Below are positions 15,869 to 29,855 of a DNA stretch of 64,000 bases, in pieces. Both the position numbers and the translations under genes were made by a program. Source of the DNA: Bugula neritina (Eukaryota > Bryozoa > Gymnolaemata > Cheilostomatida > Bugulidae); contig OZ037771.1 in assembly GCA_964035545.1 (NCBI GenBank), positions 15,111,789 through 15,175,788 on the forward strand. Direction: 5' to 3'. The stretch's first letter is position 1. The number at the start of each line of letters is the position of its first letter. The notes under the pieces were generated by a model. That model was not told where the DNA came from and did not search any database. It worked only from the letters and a program-made list of their open reading frames with translations.

Positions 15869-16684
15869 CTCTCTGCCTAATCCAGTGGCAATGAAATTTC
15901 AAACATGTAGATAGTTGCTTATATATCAGAGTGGGTAGCTCATACACAGCTAATTTATGCAACCAATCATACACACAGTTAATTAATGCAGTCAACCACG
16001 CTAGTTTAATGTATTCAACCTTGATATATGCAACTGAAATCTGAAATGTAGCCCTCTATTGTGAGAAAACAAAAGATATTGTGTTAAAATTATATGAATT
16101 ATTTAAAAGACTTGTGTATAGTATACGAAATATTGCATTACTAAAACTGATTTTTTTTTTCCTTGACCATGGTACTGAATAAGTATCAAACCATGTGATA
16201 AGATGATTTAAATCTTACTGCACATCCTACTTATCAGACTTAAGGTTCCTGTTGTTATTTCAATAAATTTCAATCAACAATTTAGCTAGGCTGCAATAAA
16301 CAAAAAGACTTATGTATCTCTAATAGTGAGTTATATATGAGAACTTTGAAGTTTAGAGTAAGATCAAGTGATAAAATGAAAACTAAAAGAATTCATAATT
16401 TTAAAAGAATTTTTTCAAGGTGTTGTTATTTATAAAAAGTTAATTTACATATTGAAAATACATTTTAATCTTCATCCGTCATTGTTTGCTGTAAAATGCA
16501 AAGTTTCAATGACATTTTCAATCTAAGCTGTGTATCCTACAGCAAATTGCTTAAAAAATTGAGAAGTTACACAAATAGATATAATAATTTATAAGAAAAA
16601 AATTAAGATAACATAAAAATGAAAAACTTGGTTGTTTCCAACAAATACCATAATTTTTTTGTATTAAGGCCCTATGTATGTGGG

Positions 16685-16762
16685 ATTTGAAACATATGGG
16701 TGTAGGCTACTTCACGCTGATCATTATATGATCAGCGTGAAGTACACCCATATGTTTCAAAT
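16685..16762. repeat. Near-perfect foldback hairpin
   Basis: The left arm 16685-16724 and right arm 16728-16762 are reverse complements over 35 bp, apart from a 5-nt insertion (GGCTA-like) in the left arm. The apex is only 3 nt. It lies between the divergent MT-c and MT-d genes, about 430 bp upstream of the MT-d leader donor. Confidence 0.9.
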
Positions 16763-17039
16763 GGCATCAATCTAGAGGTTGTCATCATTGAGTTTTAAGG
16801 ACACATAAATCAGCTTCTATTTAATTATAAATTAGATTTTGACATCTATTGTCAAATCATAAATTATATCTGACAGTTGAAACTACTTTGACTAACACTG
16901 CATGCATATTTTCTTATAAATAGTTGATATGTTATAGGTCATGGGAATTAATTGTTCTATAGAAACATCAGAATAAGACACACTTTGACAACCATATAAT
17001 ATATTTATGTTGGTTAACCTACAATGAGGAGATGATAGA

Positions 17040-17194
17040 TGGTCACTATGTATGACCTTGACACTTTACTGTCTACTTCTGTAGGTGACAGACTTATTAC
17101 TGTCTACTTTGTGTTTGAGTCAACTATAGCCATAGTGTACTTATCAACTTATCAACTACTGAAAGAGTATACTGCAAGATAAAGAAAGCCAGAG
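17040..17194 (+). other. Probable noncoding leader exon of MT-d
   Basis: Donor GCCAGAG/GTAAGA at 17194/17195; the next acceptor AG at 17652-17653 abuts the MT-d ATG. The upstream sequence is alignable by eye to that upstream of the MT-e leader (about 22665-22830), suggesting a duplicated promoter. The left limit is uncertain. Confidence 0.45.
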
Positions 17195-17653
17195 GTAAGA
17201 CTATATGTTCAATAAAAAGACGAATACTTTCTGTTTGCTAGACGTTTCGGCTCAAATATTTACCAAGTAAAAATTACTTGCGTTTGAAATAAAATAACAG
17301 CACTTCAAACTCAAATGCTAAGCTTGAACTATGAGCTTAACTGAGCTAGAAAAAGCAACACGTATTTGCAGTCAAATGATTCCTAATTACTATTATTATG
17401 AAGGAGATGGGATAACTCTATCACGAGATAAATGTAGCTTTCTATATAGCTATATTGATCTCAAAATGAGAATTTAATAAAGTGCAAGCTTATTCTTCAA
17501 AACAATCATTAAATATTAAGTAATATTAACTATATATGTCACTATAAATTGAGCTCAAACAAAATAATTGAATTGAGGTCGCATTATTTTCTAAAGCAAT
17601 CATCAAACATTCAATATATCTTTTGCTCTAACTTTCACTAACGTCAGTTATAG

Positions 17654-20600
17654 ATGAGCGATATGCAAGAACTTATCCCGGTCGAGAAGAGATATGAAGA
17701 TGTTAAACTTAGTGCTGAATATGTAGAGTCTAGAATGAAGTACCCCAAGTTTGTGTTTGAGACTGTCTTGGATTACGTAAAAGAGTCGGTAAGCATTCAT
17801 TACAACATGCATTGTTCTGAAGCAACCATAATCTTTCGTGGTAGTTAAAGTATATTTACATGTGATATGTATATTACAGATTAGTCGCATGAACATTGTT
17901 ACTATAATTGACGTGCAGATTGGGACGCCCCCAAAGTACCCTCTGGCTGTGGATGTTGGATGTGGACCAGGATTGATGTCTACAGTTTTCCTAGCTCCAT
18001 ACTTTGATAAAGTACTTGGAGTAGACATCATTGACTCTCAGATAGAGCAGGCAACTCTTAACAACAAACATAGTAATATTGAATACAGGTATAAGAATGA
18101 AAAGGATTGTTGGTTATCGACAGTTTTGTGAAATGAATTTATACCTTCATAAGAGTGTGTTAATGATGATTGTGATTTGTTGAAATTTTTTGCAAGAAAT
18201 ATCTCAATGTTGGATCATATGTTTTTGTTAATGACTGCAGATTGTCAGTAGCTGAGAAGTTACCAGTAGAAGACAAATCTGTAACACTAATACAAGTGGC
18301 TACGGCATTGCACCGGTTTGACCTTGAGAAGTTCTACAGAGAATGTGACAGAGTTCTGGCTCCTGGAGGAGTTATTGCTGCTTTTTGTTACGCATTCAAA
18401 GACTTCCCCATAGTTAATCACCCACGTGGTGATGAAATACACAAAGTTTTGACAAAGGTGAGGCAACTCCAAATTATTTTTACGTGCTTGACAAATAATA
18501 AATGCAAAAGGTGAGGCAACTCCAAGATTTTTCTCTTACCATATTGAGAAATGGGATAAATTTGAAATACTTTCTAGCTATCAATAGCATAACGAAAATA
18601 CTTAAAATTATTTCAATTATTCATTTTTTTGTAATTAGAATTATGCATGGTGAATATGTTTAACATTAAATTAACATTTTATGAACCAACAACGCCATCG
18701 GGAAAAGCTAGACATCAAATAAAAGAAGATATATTCTTTAGTTCTGCAATTGTTACAAAGTAAAAGAGTTTTTAGAGTGGCAGCATTTCTAGTTAAGAGC
18801 AAATGGTATGGTTTTAGATAACAGATAAGTTGGTATCACCTGATATTAACCCTCACTACACGGAGCACTGTATCTGGGTGTTGAATAGATATACATCCCC
18901 CAAAGTGCAAATTCCTTACAAAGACAATAAGAGGTGTTTTATATGGCTGTATAATGTTGTCACTATATAGTAACGGTAACAAGCTAAATTTTAGTAATCT
19001 GTTTTTGAATTTTATTTCGTTATTTTTACATTGAAAAAGCATCATCAAATATTCAGTGTGGTTGTTGATGCTATAAAGAAATATAACTTGTAGAAACAAA
19101 AAAATTATGCTGTATTCTAGACGGCACATGATAAAAATGCTGTACCAATTTTAGTGAATAAGTCATTATATTATATTTTGAACATTCTGCTGCTTGTAGA
19201 GTTGATGGGCAATACATGGAATTTCCAAGCACTATCTCGGGAATTCTAAGATGCTTAATGACGGCTGCATTTATCAGACTTTTTGTGAACAGTTCTGAAG
19301 CAAACCAGTCATGGTGGAAAGACTGCCTTCATAGGTAAGTAACCTTGTAAATTTCGATAAAATGCATTTTCAAATATTAGTAATTTCTTCAAATGTTTTT
19401 TCATAACTTAATTTATTTAACACACAATGAATTTTTTGAATGAAAAGCAATGAATTAATGTTAATAAAGCTATAAAACAATTCAAGTTTTTTTAGTTTTT
19501 GGTTTATTTTATACATTTTTTGTTGAAAAACACGTGCTTCTATACTTTCTATGTATGATAATTTTTCTATTACAGCCTTTAAACCATATTTATATTTGTT
19601 CAAAATGTTTGGTCTGTGTAAATTAGTCTTAACTTCATTCTATAATTTAAAAATAGTACAGCATTGATTCCTTCAAATGAGATACAACTCTACCATTCTT
19701 CCTTTTCTTCTATATTAGCCAAAACATAAGTGGACCATACAAATACATGTTTACAATAGCTTCTCTCTATCTTCAACTAAATATTGATTTCACAATATGA
19801 CAATGACATAGCAATTTAATGATGCCAGGGCTTTCTTTCCTATACAATTTTAATGTCAGCATACGAAAATATGACCCAATATTATATTTTCATTATTTTC
19901 GATCAAATTTTATTAGGGTCATTTTACTTAATTTAGTACACACTAGATATCTTCAGTTTTTGGCTTTTTTTTACAATTTAGCTGATAATGAACATGGTTT
20001 TTTGGCTAAAATTAGTAAAACACCAATAAATACACCTAAATAATCAAAGTTCTTTTTAATTTTGCTTTATTTCCTATGTTTTTTCCTAATTATTCAGTTA
20101 GTTTTGGTTACGGACCGTTACGTTTTTTCGTAACGTCAGCACATATAAAATATTAAGTGCATATGACAATGACCTATGCTTTAATGTTGGGGAATCCCCT
20201 TCCAGCCTTTTCTGTTATGCGTAGTTAAAACCAGCACATAAAAATAGCATGTATATAGTAAATTTCTATTGTTTTTGAGCAAACTTTAATGTTAGGTCAT
20301 AAGTTGCTGGTGTGTACTAAATGAAGTAAACTGACTCATTATCAGGTCAAAATTTGCTATTCAGTGTGTAGTCTGCAGTGTATACTAGATAAAGTTAAAT
20401 GACCACTTTACATATATAAAGAATACTGTTTTTAGGTTGCGAGAAAATGCCAATAAAGCAAATATATATACGCTAACTATAAAAAAAAATTCACACAAGT
20501 GTTGTGAATAATTTTTTTTTCTTCATTGACAAACATTGTTGTCCTAACATGTAAACGATATTAACACAAATGCTAAGTACGTTTTATTATCTTAGGAACA

Positions 20601-21125
20601 GAAAAGTGACCCTAATTCCTTCAGCTTTCATACCATAAAAACTAAATTATCAAATAGTATTACAAAATGAAACAAAACTGAAACAATGCTATAAATTAAA
20701 ACTAAAAAAGCTAGCAGTTGTTACTTTGAGGTTTGTTAACTTTGCTTCTGAAATTCTTTTAAGACATTAGCACTGGTGTATACTTTGTCGTTTTGCAATA
20801 AACGCTGAGCTCTGTATAAATCACATAAACTCTTATGATTGATATTTCCCAATAATAATCCATCAATAATTAGGCAGCTTTTAAAATAAAACAGTAGTAA
20901 GCATAATAAAAAATTGTGTGTAATGCATTTTGTTCAATTTTCTTAACTTATACAGGGTAAATCAAGCTAATTCCATATTTCCTAAACTATGCTTACAAAT
21001 TGCACTAGTATTTGATTGGTTCACTTTTTAGACTGATGGAAGCATATGGCACGGATGACCCCGAGGCACCCTTGACCTATAAACTAGAAGTATTCATGTT
21101 GCTGGGACGTAAACCAATATCATAA
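17654..21125 (+). CDS. MT-d: SAM-dependent methyltransferase paralog, complete
   Basis: Exons: 17654-17788, 17919-18088, 18241-18457, 18818-18933, 19200-19334, 21032-21125; 867 nt, 288 aa. Phases are 0,2,0,2,2. The ATG directly follows the acceptor AG. The SAM loop VDVGCGPG lies at residues 56-63 and is followed by VLGVDII. Exon 3 has KLPVEDKSVTLIQVATALHRFD: the Trp of the family signature is Arg, a change explained by one base (TGG to CGG). VLAPGGVIAAFCY, YTEHCIWVL, NQSWWKDC and the C-terminus EVFMLLGRKPIS follow. It is closest to MT-e, with introns 3 and 4 still alignable. A poly(A) signal AATAAA is at 21420-21425, inside an ATACATA-rich stretch. Substrate unknown. Confidence 0.93.
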
Positions 21126-21356
21126 CTGTTTCATGTCTTACGTTGTATGCATAAGTAACTGAATTATGCCCCATAGCTGATTTGGTTATATAACATTAGG
21201 TTGTAAGTTATATTATACATATTCTGCTATATGTGTTTATTTCTGTATACGATTTTTATTAATTTTTAACTTCCTTAACCATTTATCATTTATTTTTAGA
21301 AATTTATTAAATAGCAAAGAAGGTGATGACTCTCCTTGCTGTTTATTTAGTGTACC

Positions 21357-21425
21357 CATGTATAATACATAATACATAATATATAATACATAATACATAA
21401 TACATAATACATAAAACATAATAAA
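21357..21425. repeat. AATACAT tandem repeat downstream of MT-d
   Basis: About nine short units of AATACAT/AATATAT, ending in the AATAAA that may serve as the MT-d poly(A) signal. Confidence 0.8.
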
Positions 21426-21554
21426 TTGATACACCACCTTATTTTAATCACATAATAAAATGCAACTGTATGTAACATGTACTATAATTTATATGCAACT
21501 ACTGTATGTTGATATATAAGAAATGTTCATAATTTTTGAAATATCCAAATTATA

Positions 21555-21635
21555 TTGATTTATTGGTTGATTGATTGGTTGAGTGATTGATTGATTGGTT
21601 GATTGATTGGTTGATTGATTGGTTGATTGGTTGAG

Positions 21636-21668
<33 letters not shown>

Positions 21669-21669
21669 A

Positions 21670-21720
<51 letters not shown>

Positions 21721-21739
21721 TATTTATTTATTTATCTAT

Positions 21740-21814
<75 letters not shown>

Positions 21815-21816
21815 TT
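21555..21816. repeat. Compound tetranucleotide array (TTGA)n then (TTTA)n
   Basis: The array starts with TTGATTGG variants, becomes regular TTGA up to about 21719, then changes abruptly to TTTA up to 21816. Confidence 0.95.
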
Positions 21817-22151
21817 ACATATATACAGCCATAAAAGCATGTTGCAAAATTCGCTGTAAATATTGGTCATAATAAGTAAATATGAACAAAATTGGAATAG
21901 TTTCTTGAGTCTTAGTTGGGTTCAATAACAATTTTAAATCTTCACATTATTTTGAACTTCTTTTAATCTCGTCAAAGTAAATATTTAGATCAGACTGTTT
22001 GCCAGTGCAGCAGATAATACAAGTGTCATCTGCATATCTAATTACAGTTATATTGCTCAAGCAATACCACTACTGTATATCATCAACTGTCAAAGTTGTT
22101 ATATTAACATGGTTGCTTTTAGGACAATTTCTAGGTCTCTAAGAACATTTA

Positions 22152-22544
22152 AGGCCTGGCCACACACTCGTGTGAATCACACAAAAGTCCTGCGGATATT
22201 TTCATGAGTTATTTTCTCTTTATTGACCAGCCACATGTTTGTTGGGCAAAACACAAGTCCAAGTGAATAGCCCGAGTGAATAGTCTAAGTGAATGGGTCT
22301 TGCGCGAAATAAAAACAGGCAAATATTGCCTGACATGAAAGCATGGTAAAACTAAAATAGTTACTGCTGCTAAACTTCTATCGACCAATCAAGTGGTGTT
22401 TATGGTCAATTGCGCTCTTTTGCTCTTTTATCCATTGTTTTTGGTGGGTGTACCCATCAAACACGATTTCATATGAATTTTGTTTTGTCTTTTCATGTGA
22501 AATGAATGGTTTCATGTAATTCTCACAAGTATGTGGCCAGGCCT
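22152..22544. mobile_element. MITE-B, PIF/Harbinger-like
   Basis: 393 bp with terminal inverted repeats AGGCCTGGCCACA at both ends and TTA on each side (22149-22151 and 22545-22547) as a target duplication. No coding capacity seen. It lies between MT-d and MT-e. Confidence 0.8.
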
Positions 22545-22659
22545 TTAGTTCAGCCTCTGTTTAATCATCTGGCATGCAGAGCTAGCATGGCTGGCACTAC
22601 ATGCATGCCTTGTTTGACCTTCATATATACAAGTCATAATAATGGAATTTTCTTTAAAC

Positions 22660-22988
22660 ATCAGAATAACACACATTTGTCACATTTGGACAATCATATA
22701 ATTGATTTATGTTGGCTACCCCTCGATGAAGAGATGATTGATTACATCTCTATTATAGTACATCTGAGCTTAGCACTTTGCAGTCTACTTCTGTATAGGC
22801 AACCGACCTAGTATATCTAGTGTCTGTTTTTAGTCAGTTAGATAGTATATACTATACTATCAACTTATTCACCTGTCTTCTCTTTATTTAAACTTCATCA
22901 AACAGCAAGGGCGGCCTTGAACTTAACCCAGCAGCTTCTCAGTATTTAAAAGATCATATACTTTAGCACAAAGAATAATTAACCAAAG
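22660..22988 (+). other. Promoter and leader region of MT-e
   Basis: Donor ACCAAAG/GTAAGT at 22988/22989; the acceptor AG at 23646-23647 abuts the MT-e ATG. The stretch from ATCAGAATAACACAC onward resembles the region upstream of the MT-d leader. The transcription start is not determined. Confidence 0.4.
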
Positions 22989-23647
22989 GTAAGTCCATTT
23001 TTTGCAAAAATGATTCACCACCCTAAAAAGGAGATGCCAAGTTTTGCTTTTTTCAACTTGCCTGCTTGTGAAATAAAATACAGCTCTCTGCAGACCTATA
23101 ACATATCAAACTTGTTACTAAACAAGTTATGGCAACTTGTTAGTTGAATAACATCTTTACATCAGAGTGAACACTACAATATACAAGATAAAGAAGAAAA
23201 TTAGAGAGATGAGATGATTCCATGCAAACTATTGCATTATTCTTATGAAAGGGAGTATATATACACACTTTCTGTTTACTAAAATTTTCAGTTCTTGTAG
23301 ATGTTACAGTATGATAAATGAAATCAGGCAAGAACATTTTCAACTCAAATACAAAACTGGAAATTATGAACACGGGTTAAAAAAGGCTACATCTTCACAA
23401 CTGCATGATTCCTATAAATTATTTATGATGATATAAAACCATGCATCAGATGGAATATCTTGCGGTCATAAAATAATTACAGTCAAATTATCTTTAATTT
23501 AGTAGCTTTATATTATCAAAACTATATCAGCTTTCTATATAGTTACATTTGTTTTAAAAAAATTAGTTAGATTTTCTGCTATTCTCTAAAATAGTCATCA
23601 AATGGTGTGCATAACCTTCACCTTTAACCTTCACTCATACGTTTTAG

Positions 23648-26592
23648 ATGAGCAATACACAGATGCGGGTTGAGAAGAGATTATATGAAGATGTTAAACT
23701 TAGTGCTGAATATGCAAAGTCTAGAATAAAGTATCCCAAGTTTGTGTTTGAGACTATCTTGAATTATGTAGAGGAGTCGGTAAGCATTCTACATATTCAT
23801 TTAAATTCCCACAATGATTGCTGAAACCATATATCTTATTCTAGCAAGATCATTATCACTACAGACTATATAGGTATATGAACACTCATATATGATCTGC
23901 CATTACAGCTGGGAAAGTCCCCAAAGTACCCTCTAGCAGTAGATGTTGGGTGTGGTCCGGGATTGATGTCTACAGTGTTTCTAGCTCCATACTTTGATAA
24001 AGTACTTGGAGTAGACATCAGCGAGTCCCAGATAGAGCAGGCAACTCTTAACAACAAACACCAAAATGTTGAATACAGGTATGAGAATGAAAAAATTCTT
24101 ATTTATTGTCGTTTATCAACAGTTATGTCAAATGAATTTATGCCTTCATAATATTGTGCTGGTGGTTTTGATTTGCTGCAAAGAATGTTTCAATGTTGTG
24201 TCATTTCCTTTTTATAACTGCAGATTGTCAGCAGCTGAGAAGTTACCAGTAGAAGACAACTCTGTAACACTAGTACAAGTGGCTACAGCATTACATTGGT
24301 TTGACCTTGAGAAGTTCTATAGAGAATGTGACAGAGTTCTGGCTCCTGGAGGAGTTATTGCTGCTTTTTCTTACGCATTCAAGGACTTCCCCATAGTTAA
24401 TCACCTACGTGGTAATGAAATACACAAAGTTTTGACAAAGGTGAGACAACTCCAAATTATTTTTACCTGCTTGACAAATGATAAATGCAAAATATTCTCT
24501 AGCTAGTAGTGTAATATGCAAATATTTACACAACAATGATAATTAAAATGAACTTCAATTAGCTAGTCTTTTTATAATTAGAGTTATGGGTTGTATTTAT
24601 ATTATAACTTTAAATTAACATTGCAACAACACAAATATGAAAACTTGAGTACCAACTGAAAAGATATTTTTTCTTTTTAAGCAACGGCTATGTAGTATTG
24701 CATTTTATTACATAGTAACATTTTCAGTCACACACAAAAGCTATTCTTTTAGATAACGGATAAGTTGACATCACCTGACATCAACCCTTACTACACGGAG
24801 CACTGTGACTGGGTGCTACATAAATACACTTCCCCTAAGCTACAGATTCCTTACAAAGACACTAAGAGGTGAACGCTCTTTCAGTTTTAATTTGACTCCA
24901 TAATGCTGTCACCATAGTAACGGTAACAAGCTACATCTGAATCATCTGTCCTTAATTTTCATTTTGTTTTACTCCACATTGAAAAGAGATTATCAGATAC
25001 TGAGTGTGGTTGTTGATGCTATAAAGAGATATAGTTTGTAGGGGCACACGGAGTCCTGCTTTATCATCAATAGCATATGTGTGCAAATGCTGTATAAACT
25101 TTAGCGTAAACTAAATCAAATTTGAAAAAATTTACTGCTTGTAGAGTTGATGGGCAATACATGGAATTTCCAAGCACCATCTCGGGAATTCTAAGATGTT
25201 TGATGACAACTGCATTTATCAGACTTTTTGTGAACAGTTCTGAAGAAAACCAGTCATGGTGGAAAGACTGCCATCAAAGGTAATTGGTCTCTTAGATTTT
25301 ATTAAAATAAGAATATGCAACATATTTCTAAAATATCAGTAAATTCTTCGAACATAATTATTAATGGGTCACCTTAGCATATTTGGCAAAATTTGAATAT
25401 CTTTAGTTTATGCATATTTTTTGTAAAAAATGAAGTGCGAATATATTTGTTTTTGACCAAAACTAATGAAGTGCTTAAAGATAAAAGCTTTTTTCCAATT
25501 TTTTGACTTTTTATATAACTTTGCTTAACGCTTAGTTAAAAATAATATGATTATGTGAGGAGATTATAATCATATGTGGTAAATGGTGTTTACTTATTGA
25601 ACAACGCAGCCTGTCTAAGATTTCAAATGTTACTTGATAACTTACAAATAGTAGAACAAATAATATTCTGTCGAATAAATTGCAAACTATAATACCAACT
25701 TGTCTGTTCATAAACCATTCTTTTGTACAAACCATATAAATGCATGTTTACATAATAGCCTTCTCACCTTATAATCTTCTACTGAATATTCATTTTACAA
25801 TCTGACAATGGCACTATAATGTTTTGGCGCAAAACTTCTTTTCTATGTTATATTATTTCAAAAAAGTTTCAAAATTTTTGCCAAAATTACCAGTGTGTGC
25901 TATAATTAAGTAAAATAAATTGATCATTTTACATATAAGGGAATACTAAGCTTTAGGTTGTGAAAACCGATTACACTAAGTATAAATTAACTGTAAAAAA
26001 TAAACATGTGTATATGTGCATATTGCGAATAATTATTTTTATTGACAAACATTTTTGATTTGACCTGTAAACAAGGTAACTGCATATGAGCACCAGCTAC
26101 AAGTATCAAACTTGCCTGGTGCAACTAAATTATTTAAACAAGGAAATGCCTCAGTTTTCAAATATATAAACTATAAAAGAAAACTTATATAAAACTGCTA
26201 GCATTCATTACTTCAAGGTTTGTGTTTTAGCTATATTGACCTGCAAGCCCTGAATAAGAGATTAACACTGGTATATTCATAAATATTTTAGTTGTTTTCT
26301 ATAAAAGTTGAGCTCTGCATACAAAGTCTGTTAATATATATTTCTCCATAAGAAAGGCTCAATAAGTAGTCATCTCAAAGCAGTAAGGCATGAAGAATTG
26401 TGCATTTTGCATGTTCACAACTATGAGTAAGATAAGCTAAACTTCCATATACACTAAAATAAGTTTACAGTAAAATATTTGATTCATTTGCTTTTTAGAC
26501 TAATGGAAGCTTACGGGACGGATGACTCTGAAGCACCCTTGACCTTTAAACTCGAAGTATTCATGCTGCTGGGTCGTAAACCAACATTTTAA
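23648..26592 (+). CDS. MT-e: SAM-dependent methyltransferase paralog, complete and most canonical
   Basis: Exons: 23648-23779, 23909-24078, 24224-24440, 24753-24868, 25145-25279, 26499-26592; 864 nt, 287 aa. Phases are 0,2,0,2,2. The N-terminus has the family's Y-x5-K-YP pattern (EYAKSRIKYPKFVFETIL). The SAM loop VDVGCGPG is at residues 55-62, then LAPYFDKVLGVDIS. The signature ALHWFD is intact at residues 123-128 and is followed by FYRECDRVLAPGGVIAAFSY. Exon 4 holds YTEHCDWVLHKYTSPK, exon 5 ends NQSWWKDCHQR, and the C-terminus is EVFMLLGRKPTF. A poly(A) signal AATAAA is at 26967-26972. It keeps the signature residues that the other four copies have lost, so it is the best candidate for the ancestral activity. 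The family is widespread in animals; its substrate is not established. Confidence 0.94.
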
Positions 26593-27544
<952 letters not shown>

Positions 27545-29855
27545 TTAACAAAGCTCTTTCGAAGTTTCCTCTGACAGTTTAAACATGGCCCTGGCATTGT
27601 TGATGCACACAAAATTAGCTGAGCGAGTTAAATCATTCGCTAGCTCTTCGTCTGACACACAGACTGTGCTGCTAGAAGCACTTGCTGTCATGTCAGCTTT
27701 GCTCTCGTCAGCTGCGCTGTCGAGCATGCTCTCTACTGTCTCTATCGTCTCGCCGCTGTCCACACTCGTCTGGTGCTGCAGAGTTCGGTAAAAGTTGGTA
27801 AAGGAAATCTCTGCAAACATGATAGTATAGTGCTCACAAAAAGTTGCATTTCAGACGTACTCAACTAACCTAATCATTCATATCTCTTTCTTTTATTAGA
27901 AGAAGTTCAAATGTTACAAAACCTTGTTAGTACAAGTTCAAGTACTACAATTTTTATGGTTTTAAGTAGTTTTCTTATTATATTTCAAAACAAAAGGCCA
28001 AAAGATGTTATTAGCTTAATTTAAATTTTTTCATTGATTATTTCTATTGACTCGAGTTGAAATATTGCAAAATCTTATTGGTTAAAACTGAAGTATTATA
28101 AAATTTCATTGGTTTAGGTAAACATTTAATGAACTTTTAGAATTGGTTAAAGTTTTGCAGAGTTTTATTAGTTGAAATACTTTTGTTAGATGACTCAGTA
28201 TCTGATGGAGACTCAAGAGTCGAACATTCAAACACTGAGGAGTCCAGTGAAGTCATAGAACATTCCATCGAGTTCTTCCTTTTCTAAAAAGGAGTAAATA
28301 TTGTTTTTGAACATCAAGGAGTTGAGAAAATTGCTGATTAAACTCAATCATTCAATACACAATCAACATGAGTAATATTAGTTACAATACACTTGCAACT
28401 ATAGTAGTTATTAACTCAACTATAGTAGTATAGTACTAGTTATAAATTTATGTAACATGAGCGTTTATACTAGCTTAAGTAATATTAGTTAATAATAATA
28501 ATGAAACAAAATTGTTCCAACAAATTTTATTGGTTGTAAACAATGTGAAAAGGTATCAGTTTACCAGCATCCATACTGTCATTCAATAGACAAAACCATT
28601 ATAAAATATTTTCCAATCTTCACACACAAATAAAAAAACTGTTTTAGTGTCAATTCAGCTTCAAAGTCATGAAATTTTTAGCAATGAGGCTAATTGGTTG
28701 ATGCATTTATGCACCAGTAACAGGCCTATTGATGCAGGTATAAGTATGCTTTTAGAAAATTAAATATTTTCACTTCGTTTGGTTACCTTAGAAAACTGTT
28801 TAAACACTCCACCACTAGTCCTGCTTCCCAACAGTCTACTTAGCATTGTGGCTTTAGCTACAGAGTTGAAGGTCAAGTCACTCTGTGACCTTTCAAGGAC
28901 AAAGTTATCAATATTCCGTTGATTCAGGTTTTGTGGAGGTGTGTTTCTTGGAACTTCCTTTTCAGCGTCCAGTCTATACATCACATGATCAGAATTACAG
29001 CCCCAATGATCAACATGTATTTCTATTTGTATCTTAAATCTCATGAACACATTTTATGGGTAACTTAGTCACTTCTTACAAAGCTAGTCATTCAATATTA
29101 AGTATAAGCTTTTTAACGTAATCTATGAATTAATATAAGGATATATAGCATTTATTCTATAGTATAAGATAGTACACTGAAACCAAATATTATAAACTAT
29201 ATTATGGATCAATGCAACATATATAATATTATATAAAATAGCGTAACGTGTGTTATCATCTATGTATGTGTGCTTGTATGCATGTATACAGTATAATATG
29301 CAATAACAGATTTGATGACATCATATAGCATACACTACAATATATGAATTATACTACAATATATATACCATGATATAATAGTATTGGGTAATAAGAATTA
29401 CATATACGATATACTAAACATATAGATATAACATAACATATTACAATTATAATACAATATGACATATCATAATCTGCACAACATAGTACAATACATATAA
29501 ATTAACCTATTCCTACCTAATAAATTGTATGCAATATATACGCACAATAAAATATATACATATATACATATATACATATATATATACATATATACAATAT
29601 AGCGCAGTTTGAAAAATCCAAATATCCCACAAACTATTTATTGTAATTTATAGCTTTCAACAAGATAATATTGAAGGAGGCATTTGAAAAGACGTTAAGG
29701 AGTAAGGTGCAGGTTTTGTACACACAGTATTCACTCAGCTACTAACTTTGACGATGTGGAGGTTTCCTTGTCCAGATCCGCTCCAGTAGACAACAGACTC
29801 TCCATCTGCTCATCATCTGTCATATAACTCATGCGTCTCTTAGACTTCATTGCGT
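27545..29855 (-). CDS. Four linked coding exons: alternative TRPC C-terminal tail or separate small gene
   Basis: Minus-strand exons 29855-29747, 28973-28787, 28283-28181, 27810-27545 join in one frame (phases 1 in, then 2, 0, 1, stop). They give about 221 residues rich in Ser, Thr, Asp and Glu with no domain I recognise; the last residues are SKELC. Two readings fit. (a) It is the distal tail of the TRPC channel: a donor inside its last exon (CCCA/GTAGAG, exon end 31382) ends in phase 1 and fits the 29855 acceptor, giving a 1186-aa protein. (b) It is an independent gene starting at the ATG two codons into the 29855 exon, with a leader exon ending in a strong donor AAG/GTGAGT (exon base 30086). 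A minus-strand AATAAA at 27408-27413 supports a transcript end here. Confidence 0.6.

Noticed and set aside
16685-16762. microRNA precursor
   Set aside because: The loop is only 3 nt and the arms are nearly perfect, unlike typical animal pre-miRNA; better described as a foldback repeat.
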